Positions 25,054 through 35,600 are shown, numbered from the stretch's first letter. The stretch: DNA of 64,000 nt from Paenibacillus algorifonticola (GCF_000971975.1 NZ_LAQO01000025.1:91442-155441); one strand, 5' to 3'. Translations and numbers: made by a program. The notes: generated from the sequence alone by a model not told the origin.

Positions 25054-28000
25054 TTATTCGACTTGCAAGCTCAAAAGCTTATAAATCATTACAGCTGCCT
25101 GTGCCCGTGTTGCTTGGGCTTGTGGAGCAAATTCATTTTGGCCCATGCCGCTCACGATCCTAGCCGCTTGCATGGCAGCAACACCTTTTTTGGCGTATAC
25201 CGAAATTGCATTTTGGTCTGAAAATGGCGCCGCTGCTTCCCCAGCTAGCTTGTGCTCCGCATATTTCGCAGCCTGATAGGCCATGACCGCCATATCTTGT
25301 CTGGTGATTTTGTCGTGCACACCGAAGCTGCCGTCTGATTTTCCTTTAACGATGCCGAGCTTATAGGACGTGGCAATGGCGTCATAATACCATGCCCCTT
25401 GCTGGACATCACTCAGCGGTGTTAGAGCATTCGCCTCCGTCAAATCCAGTCCATTCATCAGCATGGCGATAAACTCCGCTCTCGTCACCGCAGCTTCCGG
25501 TTTAAATTGTCCTCCGCCCGTACCGCTGATAATATCTCGGGCAGCTAACGCGTTAATCGGCTCCTGCTGCCATGCTTTCGTTACATCCGCGAAGCCGACC
25601 TTCCTGTACACAGCAGCATATTTGCTGAAATGCTTTGGCTTGAACACCACATTGCCGCTCAACGGATCATATTTGCTATTTTTCACAGCTTCCAGCGCTC
25701 CACTATCCGTGATATAACAAATAATGACTTGATTCGGATTTTCCCCAAACTGCAACGTATAAGGAATAGCCACAGCAATATCGTCTCGCCCGTCAAAATC
25801 GCTGACCTTCACGCCATCCACTTCCAGCTGGAAATCATATACGACTGCGCCTATCAATTGCTGCTGCGTCTCGGCAGGCAGCTTGGAAATATCCGCTTTT
25901 GATATGGAAAGGGTCAGGCTTTTTGGAGCTGCTCCTGTGTTGTTTTCAAGCCATTTCAAGGATACCGTGACGATGGCAAAGCCTGTATCGATTTCGAGCC
26001 ACTCAGCTTTCTCACTGCTTCCGTATTCCATTATTCGAGAGAGAGGAATGGTCACCTGCCACCCATTTGCTTTGGCATCTGAGTTGATTTTCAGCTTGAT
26101 TTTCCCATCAATGGCGCTTTCCAGCGCGGCCTTCACCGTCTTTTCATCCACCTCCACCAGTTGCTTGCCGCCTCCCGTTCCTACAGGCGAAGCAGTAGGC
26201 TGCGATGAGGTTGAACCGCCCGACGGACTTGATGTCGGATTCGGTGTTGCGCTTGGCGTCGGGGTCGCACTCGTAGTTGGCTGCGGCGTTGCGCTTGGCG
26301 ATGGTGTCGCACTTGCGGTCGGCTCTGGCGTCGGGGTTGGCGACGGCTGCGGTGTCGGCGTCGGGGTTGGGCCTTCATCCTCTTCCGCAACAATCACGGT
26401 TGCCTCCGCCGTCAAGTAGGTACCGGCCACCTCGCCTTTCACCTTGAAAAGGCCTGTTTTGCTCATTTGCTCTTCATCTATTTTCCCCCATTGCACGTTT
26501 ACATTTTGCTCGCTGCCATCGCTGTTGCTGACGGAAACGGAAGCTGGAAGCAATGGCACCGCTCCAACAGCTGCCCTGACCTCTACAGGCTCAATCGCTG
26601 TTATGACTGCTCCAGGCACCGTTCTCAGTCTTAATACAGTGACCGAATAAGCAGGAAAATCATACGTAAAGGATTGGCCTAGTCCGGCAGCCTCCTTCAC
26701 CTCTGGCACTATATTTTCCGGTGTGGCAAAAGAATTTTCTGCGGCAGCCGATGCCGCTTTCAGTTCCAGCACGGTGGCGCTGCCGTCGATATAATCAGCA
26801 TCCACATTTACGATTGAGGTTTGCTCGCTGCCGCCAATATTCACGACCTTGACGATCAGGTCACCTGTCTTGTCATCCTTTGTAGTCACGCTGTAAAGCG
26901 GGCCCGGGTCCCGATCGACCTCATGCACCAAAACACCATCCAAATAACAGCGGATGAGGGAGCCCTGCAATTCGATTTTAATATCATACCAACGATTGGC
27001 TTCTACTCCGCTGTTCAAGGAATTGCTGATGTTCGACTTAGTGCCGCCAACCGCCTGCTCAATTACAGTCAACGTATTCGTCCAGCCGCCAAGGTTCCAC
27101 CAATAATAATTGTCGGTATCCTTGGCGCCAAAACCGATCAGGAAGCCTTCGGAGCCCGCCGCCTTCTTCGCTTTCAATTGCAGCGTATAATTGCTCCATT
27201 GCTGGCCTTCCTTCAATAGAAGCCTCGCATCCGTTGTACTGGTGGAGGTTTGCTTCAGCACGCCGCCGTCAATCGACCAAGCACCCTTGAAGCTGCTCCA
27301 CTGCGAAAGCGTCGACGGATCGCTGAAATCATTTTGCAGCAAAATCGTACCGTCATTAGCCGTAACCGTTACATCATCGTACTCTACAGCTGTGTTCCAA
27401 GAGCCCAATGCAATCGAGCCTTGAACGGTGCTGCTGCTGTAGCTTTTATTTTTATGAAGCTGGGACGGCATAAGCTGCTGACCGACATGACGGCTGAACA
27501 GCTGCTGCACATAATAGTTCGGCGTTCCATACGCCCGGCTGTTGTCAAACCAGATTAAATCGGTCGTCCACTGCGTATTGCCTTGCCTTGCGAACAATGG
27601 CGCGAACGAAGACATCGCTACAACGTCCGAATTGCGTTCAAGCCCCGTCATAAATGCCGCCTCGGCAAGGGCGCTTTCCATGTTGTTTTTCTTGCCTGTC
27701 CCATGCGCTGCATATTCGCCTACAAAAACCTTCGGCCCGCTGCGGCTGTAATGGTCATACCGATTGACATTATTGTAAAACCACTGCGGGCTTTGATACA
27801 TATGCTCATCGACCAAATCTGCTTTATTGCCATTGCTGCCGAGCCAATCATAGGCATAATGGAACATGGAATCTTCCGGAAAAGCGCCCGCACTCAGCAC
27901 CAGCTGAATGTCGGGATATTTTGCTTTTATCGCATCATAAAAAACCTCATACCGGTCCAAATAATCCTGGCCCCACAATTCATTGCCAACGCCAAGATAT

Positions 28001-30177
28001 TTCATATTAAAAGGCTCAGGATGACCGTTAGCAGCACGCACTGCCCCCCAAGTAGAATCAACTGGCCCATTCGCGTATTCAATGAGATCGAGCGCATCTT
28101 GAATATAAGGGTCGAGCTCGTTCATCGGCACTTTCGGCGGATTCCCGTGACAGGAAACTTGGCCGATAAAAATAATCGGCAGCGGTTCGGCGCCAATATC
28201 CTCGGACAGCTGGAAATATTCCTGAAAGCCGAGGCCAAACGATTGATAATAATTGGCCGCCCATTGATTCCGCTGGATTTGGCGCTCTGCTACGTCGCCG
28301 ATTGTATTTTTCCATCTGTAGCGATTTTCAAGGGAGCCGCCTTCAACGATACAGCCGCCCGGAAAACGGAGAAAGCCCGGATTTAAATCGTCCAGCATTT
28401 CGGCTAGATCGTAGCGCAGCCCATTTGTGCGGTTTTGCCACGTTTTCTCAGGGAACAGCGACACCATATCCAAATCGATGACCGCCTGCTCCGTTCCGAT
28501 GACGACGAGCTTGGCGCTCGCGCTAGCGGCATTCGTTTGAATGGCACAGCCCACCTTCTGCCAATCGGCTGCAAGGCCCGTCACCTCACAGGAGCCATAA
28601 ACTGTGTCGTCCTGTCCTCTAAGCTGTGCAACTAACGGCTTCGTCAAAGGGCTTGCGCTCCGTGCATACACGCTGAAATTATAAGTTTCGCCGCTGGCAA
28701 CAGCTATGCCCGAGTAGCCTGCATTCGCCAGCCCAACCGCTGCCCCAGCCTCACTGCCCGCATTCGTAATCGTCAGGCGCGCAAATCTTGGATTGCTGGC
28801 GTTCAGCGGCTCGTCGGTTGCGGTAGTAAGCTCACCCGCGGCGCCGCCATAAGCGGCTTTGCTCCAAGCAAACAAAGAGGTGCCAAATTCGAAGGAGCGA
28901 TTTTGCACCAATTCACCATATAACCCGCCGTCCGCAGCATAGTTGATATCTTCATAAAAAATGCCGTATAACGTAGGGCTCACCTCATGAGCCGCCTCTC
29001 TGCCGTTAATATTCAAGGTATAGGATGCCGAATCCAGCTCCCATACTACGATGGTAAACGACTTTGTATCCTGCTCCGCCCCTTTCGCAATCGTCGCTGT
29101 AAGGATGACCGTTTTATCGCCTTGTCCCGCTTCCGGACGCGTTACCTTCCCCTCTGTGCTCACCGTTGCTGGGTCAGAAGAAGCCCAAGAAATGACCGTT
29201 CCCCCGGGGCCTGCCGACGGGAGTGCCAAATCCTTCGTCTGCTGCGTCGTATCGCCCAGCTCAAGCCAGTTTTTATCATAAGCAATGATTTCGGTATCAC
29301 TTAGCGCCTCTCCAACCAGTGAGACAAGCTCACTTGCAGATAAAGCGCGGTCATAGATGCGGAAATCGTCTATTTTGCCGTCAAAATAAGGATCAGCCGC
29401 AAATTGGGATTTGCCGATATAATTGTTCGTCGTAAAGCCAAGCTCGGATGGATCATTTTGCATATTGCTTACGGTGGCAACTTGAATGCCATTGATAAAC
29501 ATCGTATACGTGTTGCCAGAAATGACTACCGCTACATGCTGCCATGAGCTGGAGGCCGGAAAGGCCGGGCCAGTCAAAGTATTTTCGCCGTTCCCTTGAG
29601 GAAGCGCTGCGAAATGCGCCACGCCCAAATGATTTTTCAAGGTCAGAAACATCCAATTTGTCGTGCTGGTGCCAAAATCAAACACCCGCGCCCACGCGCC
29701 CAAGCTGTCCGCCTTCACCCAAGTGGCAATAGTCATATCATGAGTGGCGGCAAGCAAACCGTCGGGCAGCTTCACATAGGCATCCGTTCCATTAAAATCA
29801 ACGGCTCCGTTTATTTTGCCATCTGCCGTCCAAGCCGCGCCTCCCGACAATAGGCCGTCATTCCCGTTCAGAGAGCTATCCTTAACGGTCACGCCTTCTG
29901 TTTCATTAAAGTCGTAATGAAGCAGCAGTCCATCCGGGACTGCTCCAGTCGATTCTGCAACAGCTGTTTCATCAATAGCTGCTTCTTCGGTGGCCATTTC
30001 TTCGGCAGCTGTGTCAGTCGTTTCTGTTGCATCAGCTTCAGTTACTGCAGCTTCAGCACTTGTATTCATTGTATGCTCATCATTTGCAAACACCGGTGAC
30101 ACAACGGAGAAGCACAGCATAAGCACCATCGTGCTTGCTATGACATCCCGTAAAAGCTTTTTGCGCAAAAAAACCAT
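25054..30177 (-). CDS. Giant S-layer-anchored GH51 alpha-L-arabinofuranosidase
   Basis: 1707 residues. Order of parts: secretion signal (1-32), LamG-type domain (about 90-290), bacterial Ig-like domain (295-385), CBM-like region (400-580), GH51 catalytic module, a second LamG-like domain (about 1010-1180), Ig-like domain, a P/T/S linker (about 1285-1355), an alpha/beta domain common in Paenibacillus surface proteins, and three SLH domains (about 1525-1707). Catalytic residues are in place: acid/base Glu733 in VGNELWG and nucleophile Glu821 in FVGEYAAHG. It should release arabinose from arabinoxylan or arabinan at the cell surface, held to secondary wall polymer by the SLH domains. It is a single-gene unit with no arabinose genes beside it. 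Confidence 0.9.
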   Translation of the reverse strand: MVFLRKKLLRDVIASTMVLMLCFSVVSPVFANDEHTMNTSAEAAVTEADATETTDTAAEEMATEEAAIDETAVAESTGAVPDGLLLHYDFNETEGVTVKDSSLNGNDGLLSGGAAWTADGKINGAVDFNGTDAYVKLPDGLLAATHDMTIATWVKADSLGAWARVFDFGTSTTNWMFLTLKNHLGVAHFAALPQGNGENTLTGPAFPASSSWQHVAVVISGNTYTMFINGIQVATVSNMQNDPSELGFTTNNYIGKSQFAADPYFDGKIDDFRIYDRALSASELVSLVGEALSDTEIIAYDKNWLELGDTTQQTKDLALPSAGPGGTVISWASSDPATVSTEGKVTRPEAGQGDKTVILTATIAKGAEQDTKSFTIVVWELDSASYTLNINGREAAHEVSPTLYGIFYEDINYAADGGLYGELVQNRSFEFGTSLFAWSKAAYGGAAGELTTATDEPLNASNPRFARLTITNAGSEAGAAVGLANAGYSGIAVASGETYNFSVYARSASPLTKPLVAQLRGQDDTVYGSCEVTGLAADWQKVGCAIQTNAASASAKLVVIGTEQAVIDLDMVSLFPEKTWQNRTNGLRYDLAEMLDDLNPGFLRFPGGCIVEGGSLENRYRWKNTIGDVAERQIQRNQWAANYYQSFGLGFQEYFQLSEDIGAEPLPIIFIGQVSCHGNPPKVPMNELDPYIQDALDLIEYANGPVDSTWGAVRAANGHPEPFNMKYLGVGNELWGQDYLDRYEVFYDAIKAKYPDIQLVLSAGAFPEDSMFHYAYDWLGSNGNKADLVDEHMYQSPQWFYNNVNRYDHYSRSGPKVFVGEYAAHGTGKKNNMESALAEAAFMTGLERNSDVVAMSSFAPLFARQGNTQWTTDLIWFDNSRAYGTPNYYVQQLFSRHVGQQLMPSQLHKNKSYSSSTVQGSIALGSWNTAVEYDDVTVTANDGTILLQNDFSDPSTLSQWSSFKGAWSIDGGVLKQTSTSTTDARLLLKEGQQWSNYTLQLKAKKAAGSEGFLIGFGAKDTDNYYWWNLGGWTNTLTVIEQAVGGTKSNISNSLNSGVEANRWYDIKIELQGSLIRCYLDGVLVHEVDRDPGPLYSVTTKDDKTGDLIVKVVNIGGSEQTSIVNVDADYIDGSATVLELKAASAAAENSFATPENIVPEVKEAAGLGQSFTYDFPAYSVTVLRLRTVPGAVITAIEPVEVRAAVGAVPLLPASVSVSNSDGSEQNVNVQWGKIDEEQMSKTGLFKVKGEVAGTYLTAEATVIVAEEDEGPTPTPTPQPSPTPTPEPTASATPSPSATPQPTTSATPTPSATPNPTSSPSGGSTSSQPTASPVGTGGGKQLVEVDEKTVKAALESAIDGKIKLKINSDAKANGWQVTIPLSRIMEYGSSEKAEWLEIDTGFAIVTVSLKWLENNTGAAPKSLTLSISKADISKLPAETQQQLIGAVVYDFQLEVDGVKVSDFDGRDDIAVAIPYTLQFGENPNQVIICYITDSGALEAVKNSKYDPLSGNVVFKPKHFSKYAAVYRKVGFADVTKAWQQEPINALAARDIISGTGGGQFKPEAAVTRAEFIAMLMNGLDLTEANALTPLSDVQQGAWYYDAIATSYKLGIVKGKSDGSFGVHDKITRQDMAVMAYQAAKYAEHKLAGEAAAPFSDQNAISVYAKKGVAAMQAARIVSGMGQNEFAPQAQATRAQAAVMIYKLLSLQVE

Positions 30178-30324
30178 GAAAGTTGAACCTCCTTGTTTTT
30201 ATTGGCATGCATGTTCTCGTTCTTCACAAATGATAAAGCGTTTTCATAAGTTGTTGAATACAGATTTATGGTGAAAATGTGTAAATTTATATTTGAATTG
30301 GAAGCGAATCAAAAAGAGATGCAC

Positions 30325-30358
30325 ATAAAAATAACCTCTTGGCCATTTGCCAAGAGGT
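30325..30358 (-). terminator. Rho-independent terminator of the Asp-box protein gene
   Basis: Perfect 10-bp stem ACCTCTTGGC/GCCAAGAGGT with a five-base loop, followed on the minus strand by TATTTTTATG. No other feature is seen in the 30178-30469 gap. Confidence 0.85.
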
Positions 30359-30469
30359 CTGTTCGTCCAAACAGCCGCCGCCCGTTTATCCCATCTTGAA
30401 AGCGACTGTGTTATGAAGTTCGTGGTTTTGCTATTGTTATTGCTATTGCTAAACAAGCCCTAAAGCTGC

Positions 30470-31615
30470 TTATGGTTTAGTCGGAATTTCAAGCTTCGTA
30501 TACCAGGTTTTACCGCCGTCCACTGTGCTGTAAATCGCTGGGGAATTCAGACTTGTGTCCGCCATAAACCCGACATAGGTACTTGTAAACGAGATCGTGT
30601 TGGCATAACCGACCGTATCGGACGGCGCAAACCAGGTTTGCCCGGCATTGGAGGAGCGTCCGATCCCGATGCGATGCGCCGCTGGGGAATACGCACTCAA
30701 AATCGCTGTGCCGCCCACCAGCTCAAGGTCGCTCGGATGTCCGCCAGGCGATGCCGGCCCTTGCGAAGCGAGTCCCTTCGCCTCGCCAGGCGCGTTGCCG
30801 CCGCCCGCCGTGCTTTGGCTAATGACTTTACGCCAGCTTGCACCGTTGTTTCCAGAAGCATACACCGAATACGATTGCTGCGACATGCCGGCTCCACCAT
30901 TAAATTGCGCCCATACCCCAGTGCCGTCTGCAACGATTTTGCCGCCGCTCAGCTCGTCCGCTTTCACATGAAGGGAAGTCGTCCAGGTCACGCCTCCGTC
31001 CGTCGTTCTCGACAAGTTATAGCCGAGGCCCGGCAGGATGACTAGCGCCCAGCCTTGCTTGTCATTCACAAACTCCGCATAGCGCGTGTTTGCCGGGGTT
31101 GCGATTTTCGCCCAGCTTTTCCCGCCATCCTTCGTTTTATAGGCAAAGGCCTTCGTATAACCAAAGCCATTATTTTTATCTATAAATTGAATACGCTCCA
31201 GTTGAAGCTTGCCTGTAGGCAGCTTCGAAAATTTGCTTCCGCCATCCGTCGTATAAAGCAAAGCATTTGGCCCATTGCTCGCAGATTTAGCTAGTGCCCA
31301 GCCCGTCGTATTGGAAATAAAATCGAGCTGTGTAAACTGCCACGTCCCTTTATAAATCGACTGCCAATGGGAGCCAGAATCGGATGTCCCGATTAGAAAG
31401 CCATTACCGGCAGCCCGTCCTGTCGTTGCATTTAAAAATTGAATATCGCTAAAGTGAAACGCGCTGTCGCCTGCCGGCTTGCCGCTGAACAAATCCTGCC
31501 CTGCTGTAGAGTCCGCTGCTTGAGCTGTCGGCAGTACCGTTGCCAAGCCAATCGCAATTGCCGCTGCTGCCATCATGCTTTTACCTTTGGAGATCGATCG
31601 TTTGGATGTTTTCAT
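30470..31615 (-). CDS. Secreted Asp-box beta-propeller (YCF48/BNR-like)
   Basis: 381 residues. A signal peptide ends at PTAQA near residue 33. The mature part is a beta propeller built from repeats closing with Asp-box motifs: SDSGSHW, TKDGGKSW, TTDGGVTW, SNAGQTW and TVDGGKTW. Such propellers occur in sialidases, in photosystem assembly factor YCF48 and in many secreted bacterial proteins. No sialidase catalytic residues are evident, so enzymatic activity should not be assumed. It stands alone, transcribed toward the arabinofuranosidase gene but separated by a terminator. Confidence 0.8.
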   Translation of the reverse strand: MKTSKRSISKGKSMMAAAAIAIGLATVLPTAQAADSTAGQDLFSGKPAGDSAFHFSDIQFLNATTGRAAGNGFLIGTSDSGSHWQSIYKGTWQFTQLDFISNTTGWALAKSASNGPNALLYTTDGGSKFSKLPTGKLQLERIQFIDKNNGFGYTKAFAYKTKDGGKSWAKIATPANTRYAEFVNDKQGWALVILPGLGYNLSRTTDGGVTWTTSLHVKADELSGGKIVADGTGVWAQFNGGAGMSQQSYSVYASGNNGASWRKVISQSTAGGGNAPGEAKGLASQGPASPGGHPSDLELVGGTAILSAYSPAAHRIGIGRSSNAGQTWFAPSDTVGYANTISFTSTYVGFMADTSLNSPAIYSTVDGGKTWYTKLEIPTKP

Positions 31616-31862
31616 TATGAATGTCCTCCTGCTTCGTAGATGGTTTGATAAACATTATGATTCTGCCTTCTTAATACCCTTCATCCACCAAAACGAATCT
31701 TATTCCTAAATAGTTGCATGGTAAAGAACACAATTTCAATAACTGATTTGTAACTATTTATCCTTTGCATTTTTCTATAATCATTATGATAATAAAGGAT
31801 ACAGCCCTCATTCGATTCAAATGTTGTGCAGCAAAATTAGACATAGGCAGGTAAGAGGCAAA

Positions 31863-33884
31863 ATGGACAACAGCAAGCAGTCACAAGGACATACGGCACG
31901 AAAAACACACGAGCAAACGGGAAACAAAACGTACAGGGCTGGGCTTGACGGAATCAGGGCAATCGCTGTAATTGCGGTTATTGTGTATCATCTTCATCCC
32001 GGATGGATGCCGGGCGGACTGCTCGGTGTAGGTATTTTTTTTGTCCTATCAGGTTATTTGATTACTAGTATATTAAGGCATGAGCTAGAACAACATGGAA
32101 CAATAGATTTGAAAGCTTTTTGGGTTCGCCGGGCAAAAAGACTGCTTCCCGGCATGCTGTTTATGATCACGGTCGCCGGGGCAACCACCTTGCTGTTTGC
32201 CCATCCGCATTGGTCTCCCTTTTTAACCGATTTGCCAGGCGTGCTGCTTTATGTGAGCAATTGGTGGCTCATTTTACATAATGTTTCTTATTTCGAAAGC
32301 TTTGGCCCCGCCTCGCCGCTCGGCCATTTATGGTCACTTGCTGTAGAAGAACAGTTTTATTTGGTGTGGCCGCTTATGCTCTTATTCGGTCTGCGTTTTT
32401 TGAAGCGGCGCCGTGCGCTGCTGCTAGGCATACTTGTGCTGGCTGCACTTTCGGCTGCTGCTATGGCATGGCTTTACCAGCCTGACAGCGATCCGAGCCG
32501 TGTTTATTATGGAACAGATACGCGCATGTTTGGCCTGCTCATCGGGGCAGCGCTAGCTCTTATATGGCCTTTTCATAAACTCAAACCACGCGTATCCAAC
32601 GAAGCGAAGCTTACGCTCGATATTATCGGCGGAACGGCGCTGCTTATCTCGCTGCTTGCTTTTTGGTATACGAATGAGTATCAGCCCTTCTTATATCTCG
32701 GGGGCATGCTGCTGCTGTCCTTTGTGTCCATGCTGCTCATTATGACAGCGGCGCACCCGGCGAGCCGAATTGGTCGTTTATTATCGATTCCGCCGCTTCG
32801 TTTTATCGGTGTTCGCTCTTATGGACTGTATTTGTGGCATTATCCGGTCGTTATTTTGACGAGTCCGGCTGTTGATACGGGTGAAATTTCGATTATCCGC
32901 CTAAGTATGCAGGTTGTGTTGATGCTTGGGCTTGCCACCCTATCCTATAAATATGTTGAACAGCCTATTCGTCACGGAAGCATTAGAAAGCTGTGCAGGC
33001 AGTTCCCTGCCTGGATTGCCGCCCATTCGTATCGGAGAGCCTTTATCGCTTTCTTCAGCGTGTGCTTATTCGTCACAATGTCGTTTGCGCTGCGAATGGA
33101 TTGGCTGGAGCCGATCTGGAGCAATAAGCCGATCTCACAGGTTCAAGCGTCGGGTAATTACGCCGCTGGGAATGCCGATGCTCCGGAGACGGAGCACACT
33201 GATCAAGGAAGCTCTGGGATTGGGACGGGAGCAGAATCGGGCGAGCTGGAATCGGCCGCACCAGAGCAGACGCCGGCACCGAGCGGGGAGCCAAGTGCAG
33301 AGGCAAGTCCGGAAGGAAGCGCCGAAGCTAGCACCGAACCGAGCTCGTCAGTGAAACCGAGCGAGTCGAATGGGGATGGGGGAAACTCAAACGCTGAGCA
33401 TGAAGAGGATCAGCCATCACAAGCTGAAACGAAGGTAACCGCAATTGGAGATTCGGTCATGCTCGACATTCAGAGCGAGCTGGAAAAGCTCGTTCCCAGC
33501 ATAGCGGTAGACGGTCAAATCGGCAGGCAAATGTCTGAGGCTCCACCTATTCTTGAACAGCTTCAGCAGCAAGGCACACTTGGCGACACCGTTATTATTG
33601 AGCTGGGAACGAACGGCGCTTTTGCAAGCAAGCAGCTTTCGCGAATTTCTGATCTGCTTAAGGATAATAAAAAAATTATATTGGTCAATACGAGGGTTCC
33701 GAGGCCTTGGGAGCAAATCGTCAACGATGCTCTAGCCAAAGCCGCCAGAGCGGGCAAAAATATGGTTCTCGTTGACTGGCACGCTGCCAGCTCCGACAAA
33801 GACGACTATTTTTTACAGGATGGTGTTCATCTGACGGCTAAAGGGGCAAAAGCGCTGGCTGCATTGATTGCCCGGTCCATTTAG
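31863..33884 (+). CDS. OatA-type membrane acyltransferase with SGNH domain
   Basis: 673 residues from the ATG at 31863, four bases after AAGAGG. The N-terminal ~380 residues are an acyltransferase-3 domain with about ten helices (YRAGLDGIRAIAVIAV, YHLHPGWMPGG, WSLAVEEQFYLVWP, YGLYLWHYPV). An E/P/S/A-rich linker leads to an extracellular SGNH hydrolase-like domain with GDSVM (Ser), LGTNG (Asn) and QDGVHLT (Asp, His). OatA-like proteins O-acetylate muramic acid and give lysozyme resistance; teichoic-acid or other glycan acylation is also possible. Confidence 0.88.
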   Translation: MDNSKQSQGHTARKTHEQTGNKTYRAGLDGIRAIAVIAVIVYHLHPGWMPGGLLGVGIFFVLSGYLITSILRHELEQHGTIDLKAFWVRRAKRLLPGMLFMITVAGATTLLFAHPHWSPFLTDLPGVLLYVSNWWLILHNVSYFESFGPASPLGHLWSLAVEEQFYLVWPLMLLFGLRFLKRRRALLLGILVLAALSAAAMAWLYQPDSDPSRVYYGTDTRMFGLLIGAALALIWPFHKLKPRVSNEAKLTLDIIGGTALLISLLAFWYTNEYQPFLYLGGMLLLSFVSMLLIMTAAHPASRIGRLLSIPPLRFIGVRSYGLYLWHYPVVILTSPAVDTGEISIIRLSMQVVLMLGLATLSYKYVEQPIRHGSIRKLCRQFPAWIAAHSYRRAFIAFFSVCLFVTMSFALRMDWLEPIWSNKPISQVQASGNYAAGNADAPETEHTDQGSSGIGTGAESGELESAAPEQTPAPSGEPSAEASPEGSAEASTEPSSSVKPSESNGDGGNSNAEHEEDQPSQAETKVTAIGDSVMLDIQSELEKLVPSIAVDGQIGRQMSEAPPILEQLQQQGTLGDTVIIELGTNGAFASKQLSRISDLLKDNKKIILVNTRVPRPWEQIVNDALAKAARAGKNMVLVDWHAASSDKDDYFLQDGVHLTAKGAKALAALIARSI

Positions 33885-33925
33885 AGCTTGGGTTTGCAGC
33901 ACGTGCAACATCTCATAACATCAAG

Positions 33926-33970
33926 AAACCGCTTGTCATTGTCCTTCGACATTTGACAGGCGGTTTTTTT
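33926..33970 (+). terminator. Rho-independent terminator of the acyltransferase gene
   Basis: AAACCGC/GCGGTTT and TGTCA/TGACA arms with an inner TGTC/GACA hairpin, followed by T7. Confidence 0.85.
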
Positions 33971-33993
33971 GGATCAAAGCTTTACACGGTTGA

Positions 33994-35484
33994 TTAACCT
34001 TTAATCGTTAAAATCGGTTCTACTTCGGCTACGACTTGGGCCATGCCGTGTTCTTCATGGGATTCAATAATGGCATTGATATCCTTGTAAGCATAAGGAG
34101 CTTCTTTCTTTAATTCCTCTTCCCATTTCTTCAAAATATCCGGCCTCGATTTAATATCATTGCGATTCGGATCAATCGGCGTGACCACATTAAACTTGGC
34201 AATAAATTCACGGAATAAAGCATCATCCACCTTGATCGAGTCGCCTCGGGAAAGGCTTCTGCCCGCGCCATGGCTGGCACTGAACAGGCTCTCCCGATTT
34301 CCGAGTCCTGCAAGGATATAGCTTTTTGCGCCCATCGATCCCGGGATGAATACAGGCTCCCCCGTATATTGGAAAGGCGTGTTCATCATTTGTTCTGCCG
34401 ACTTCGCTGTGCAGGCCCCTTTGCGGTGGATAAAGCCCGCGCTACCATCAATCGTCTCTTCCCAAACAAAGTTATGCGGCGCATCGTACAGCAATTTATA
34501 ATCGAATGAATTCAGACTTTGATGCAATGCTTTTTGCAGCATGAGTCCCAAAAACAAGCGATTCGCAAAAGCAAAATTGGCGGCATTATGAAGGAGATTC
34601 CAATAACGCTTCCATTGCAGCGCATACCGCTCAGATTGCGGAAGCACATAGATGCCATTGCTTGGATGCTTTAATGATGCAGGATAAATGTCTTTCAGCA
34701 TTTCCTTTATATTTAGACCTGCATGGTGTCCAATCGAGACGGAGCCCGTATGAATCATCACAACCACTTGGCCGTTCTTAATATTCCACTCGTTAGCCAA
34801 GGCATGGTTGCGTATATTGACTACCTTTTGTATCTCTACAAAATGGTTCCCGCCGCCAATCGATCCAATCTGGCTATCGTAGGAAAGCTCAGAGCTGCCG
34901 AGAAAACTGTCCAGGCCGTCTACACGGTCAGTAATGAACGAGCCGGATCGGTTTACTCTGGCAAGGTCTTGCTCTTGCTGCCTCGCATCATAAAAATCCC
35001 ATAGGCCTTCGCGTTTGCTCCCTTGCTGCGATGCCAAAACACCCATTAAGCCTTCTTTGAGAATCGCTTCGCGCTGCGACCTTGTCATCGGGATGTTGCG
35101 GCCGCCTTCGAAGAAGATATGGCGAATGTCGGCTTCGATTTTTTTGAGATTAGAACGAATGTCGTCCTCCTGAAGCGAAGTCGTGTACAGCCGCATGCCG
35201 CAGTTAATATCGTTGCCTACAGCTTGGGGAATGACGAAGCCTTTTGTAAGGAGGGTTGTGCCGATCGGAATGCCGCTTCCTTTATGGAAGTCCGGCGTAA
35301 TCGAAACCTCTTCGATCTTGGCATCCGCATTGGAAAAATAGCCGGTCTGGTGCTGCTTCAGCGTTTCGACCGATTCATTTACCGTCAGGAGCTGATCAAG
35401 CTCTGCCAACGCATTTTTTTCAAGCTTCATATCGTCATTAATGAAAAATCGTACAGGAACATTGCTGCTATTTTTAATTTTCAA
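33994..35484 (-). CDS. rtcB: RtcB-family RNA ligase
   Basis: 496 residues. RtcB joins 2',3'-cyclic phosphate or 3'-phosphate RNA ends to 5'-OH ends using GTP and manganese. Signature stretches are present: TPDFHKGSGIPIG, VGNDINCGMR with the metal-binding Asp and Cys, SIGGGNHFVE, IHTGSVSIGHH, FIHRKGA, and the guanylate-accepting histidine in SASHGAGRSLSRG. No archease or RtcR gene is beside it. It is the last gene before the AT-rich array and runs in the same direction. Whether it is a repair ligase or a divergent RtcB2-type paralogue cannot be decided here. Confidence 0.9.
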   Translation of the reverse strand: MKIKNSSNVPVRFFINDDMKLEKNALAELDQLLTVNESVETLKQHQTGYFSNADAKIEEVSITPDFHKGSGIPIGTTLLTKGFVIPQAVGNDINCGMRLYTTSLQEDDIRSNLKKIEADIRHIFFEGGRNIPMTRSQREAILKEGLMGVLASQQGSKREGLWDFYDARQQEQDLARVNRSGSFITDRVDGLDSFLGSSELSYDSQIGSIGGGNHFVEIQKVVNIRNHALANEWNIKNGQVVVMIHTGSVSIGHHAGLNIKEMLKDIYPASLKHPSNGIYVLPQSERYALQWKRYWNLLHNAANFAFANRLFLGLMLQKALHQSLNSFDYKLLYDAPHNFVWEETIDGSAGFIHRKGACTAKSAEQMMNTPFQYTGEPVFIPGSMGAKSYILAGLGNRESLFSASHGAGRSLSRGDSIKVDDALFREFIAKFNVVTPIDPNRNDIKSRPDILKKWEEELKKEAPYAYKDINAIIESHEEHGMAQVVAEVEPILTIKG

Positions 35485-35600
35485 TCAAGAACCATCCTTT
35501 TCGTTCGTTGGTTTATTTTTATTATTGAGCGTTTGAATATTTTCGACAGAAATGCATAACATGGCTGCTCACCCTTTCTTTTTTGATATATTAATTAACC

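Noticed and set aside
30244..30456. 70-codon minus-strand frame in the gap after the Asp-box gene
   Set aside because: It contains the terminator hairpin of that gene and shows no coding character.
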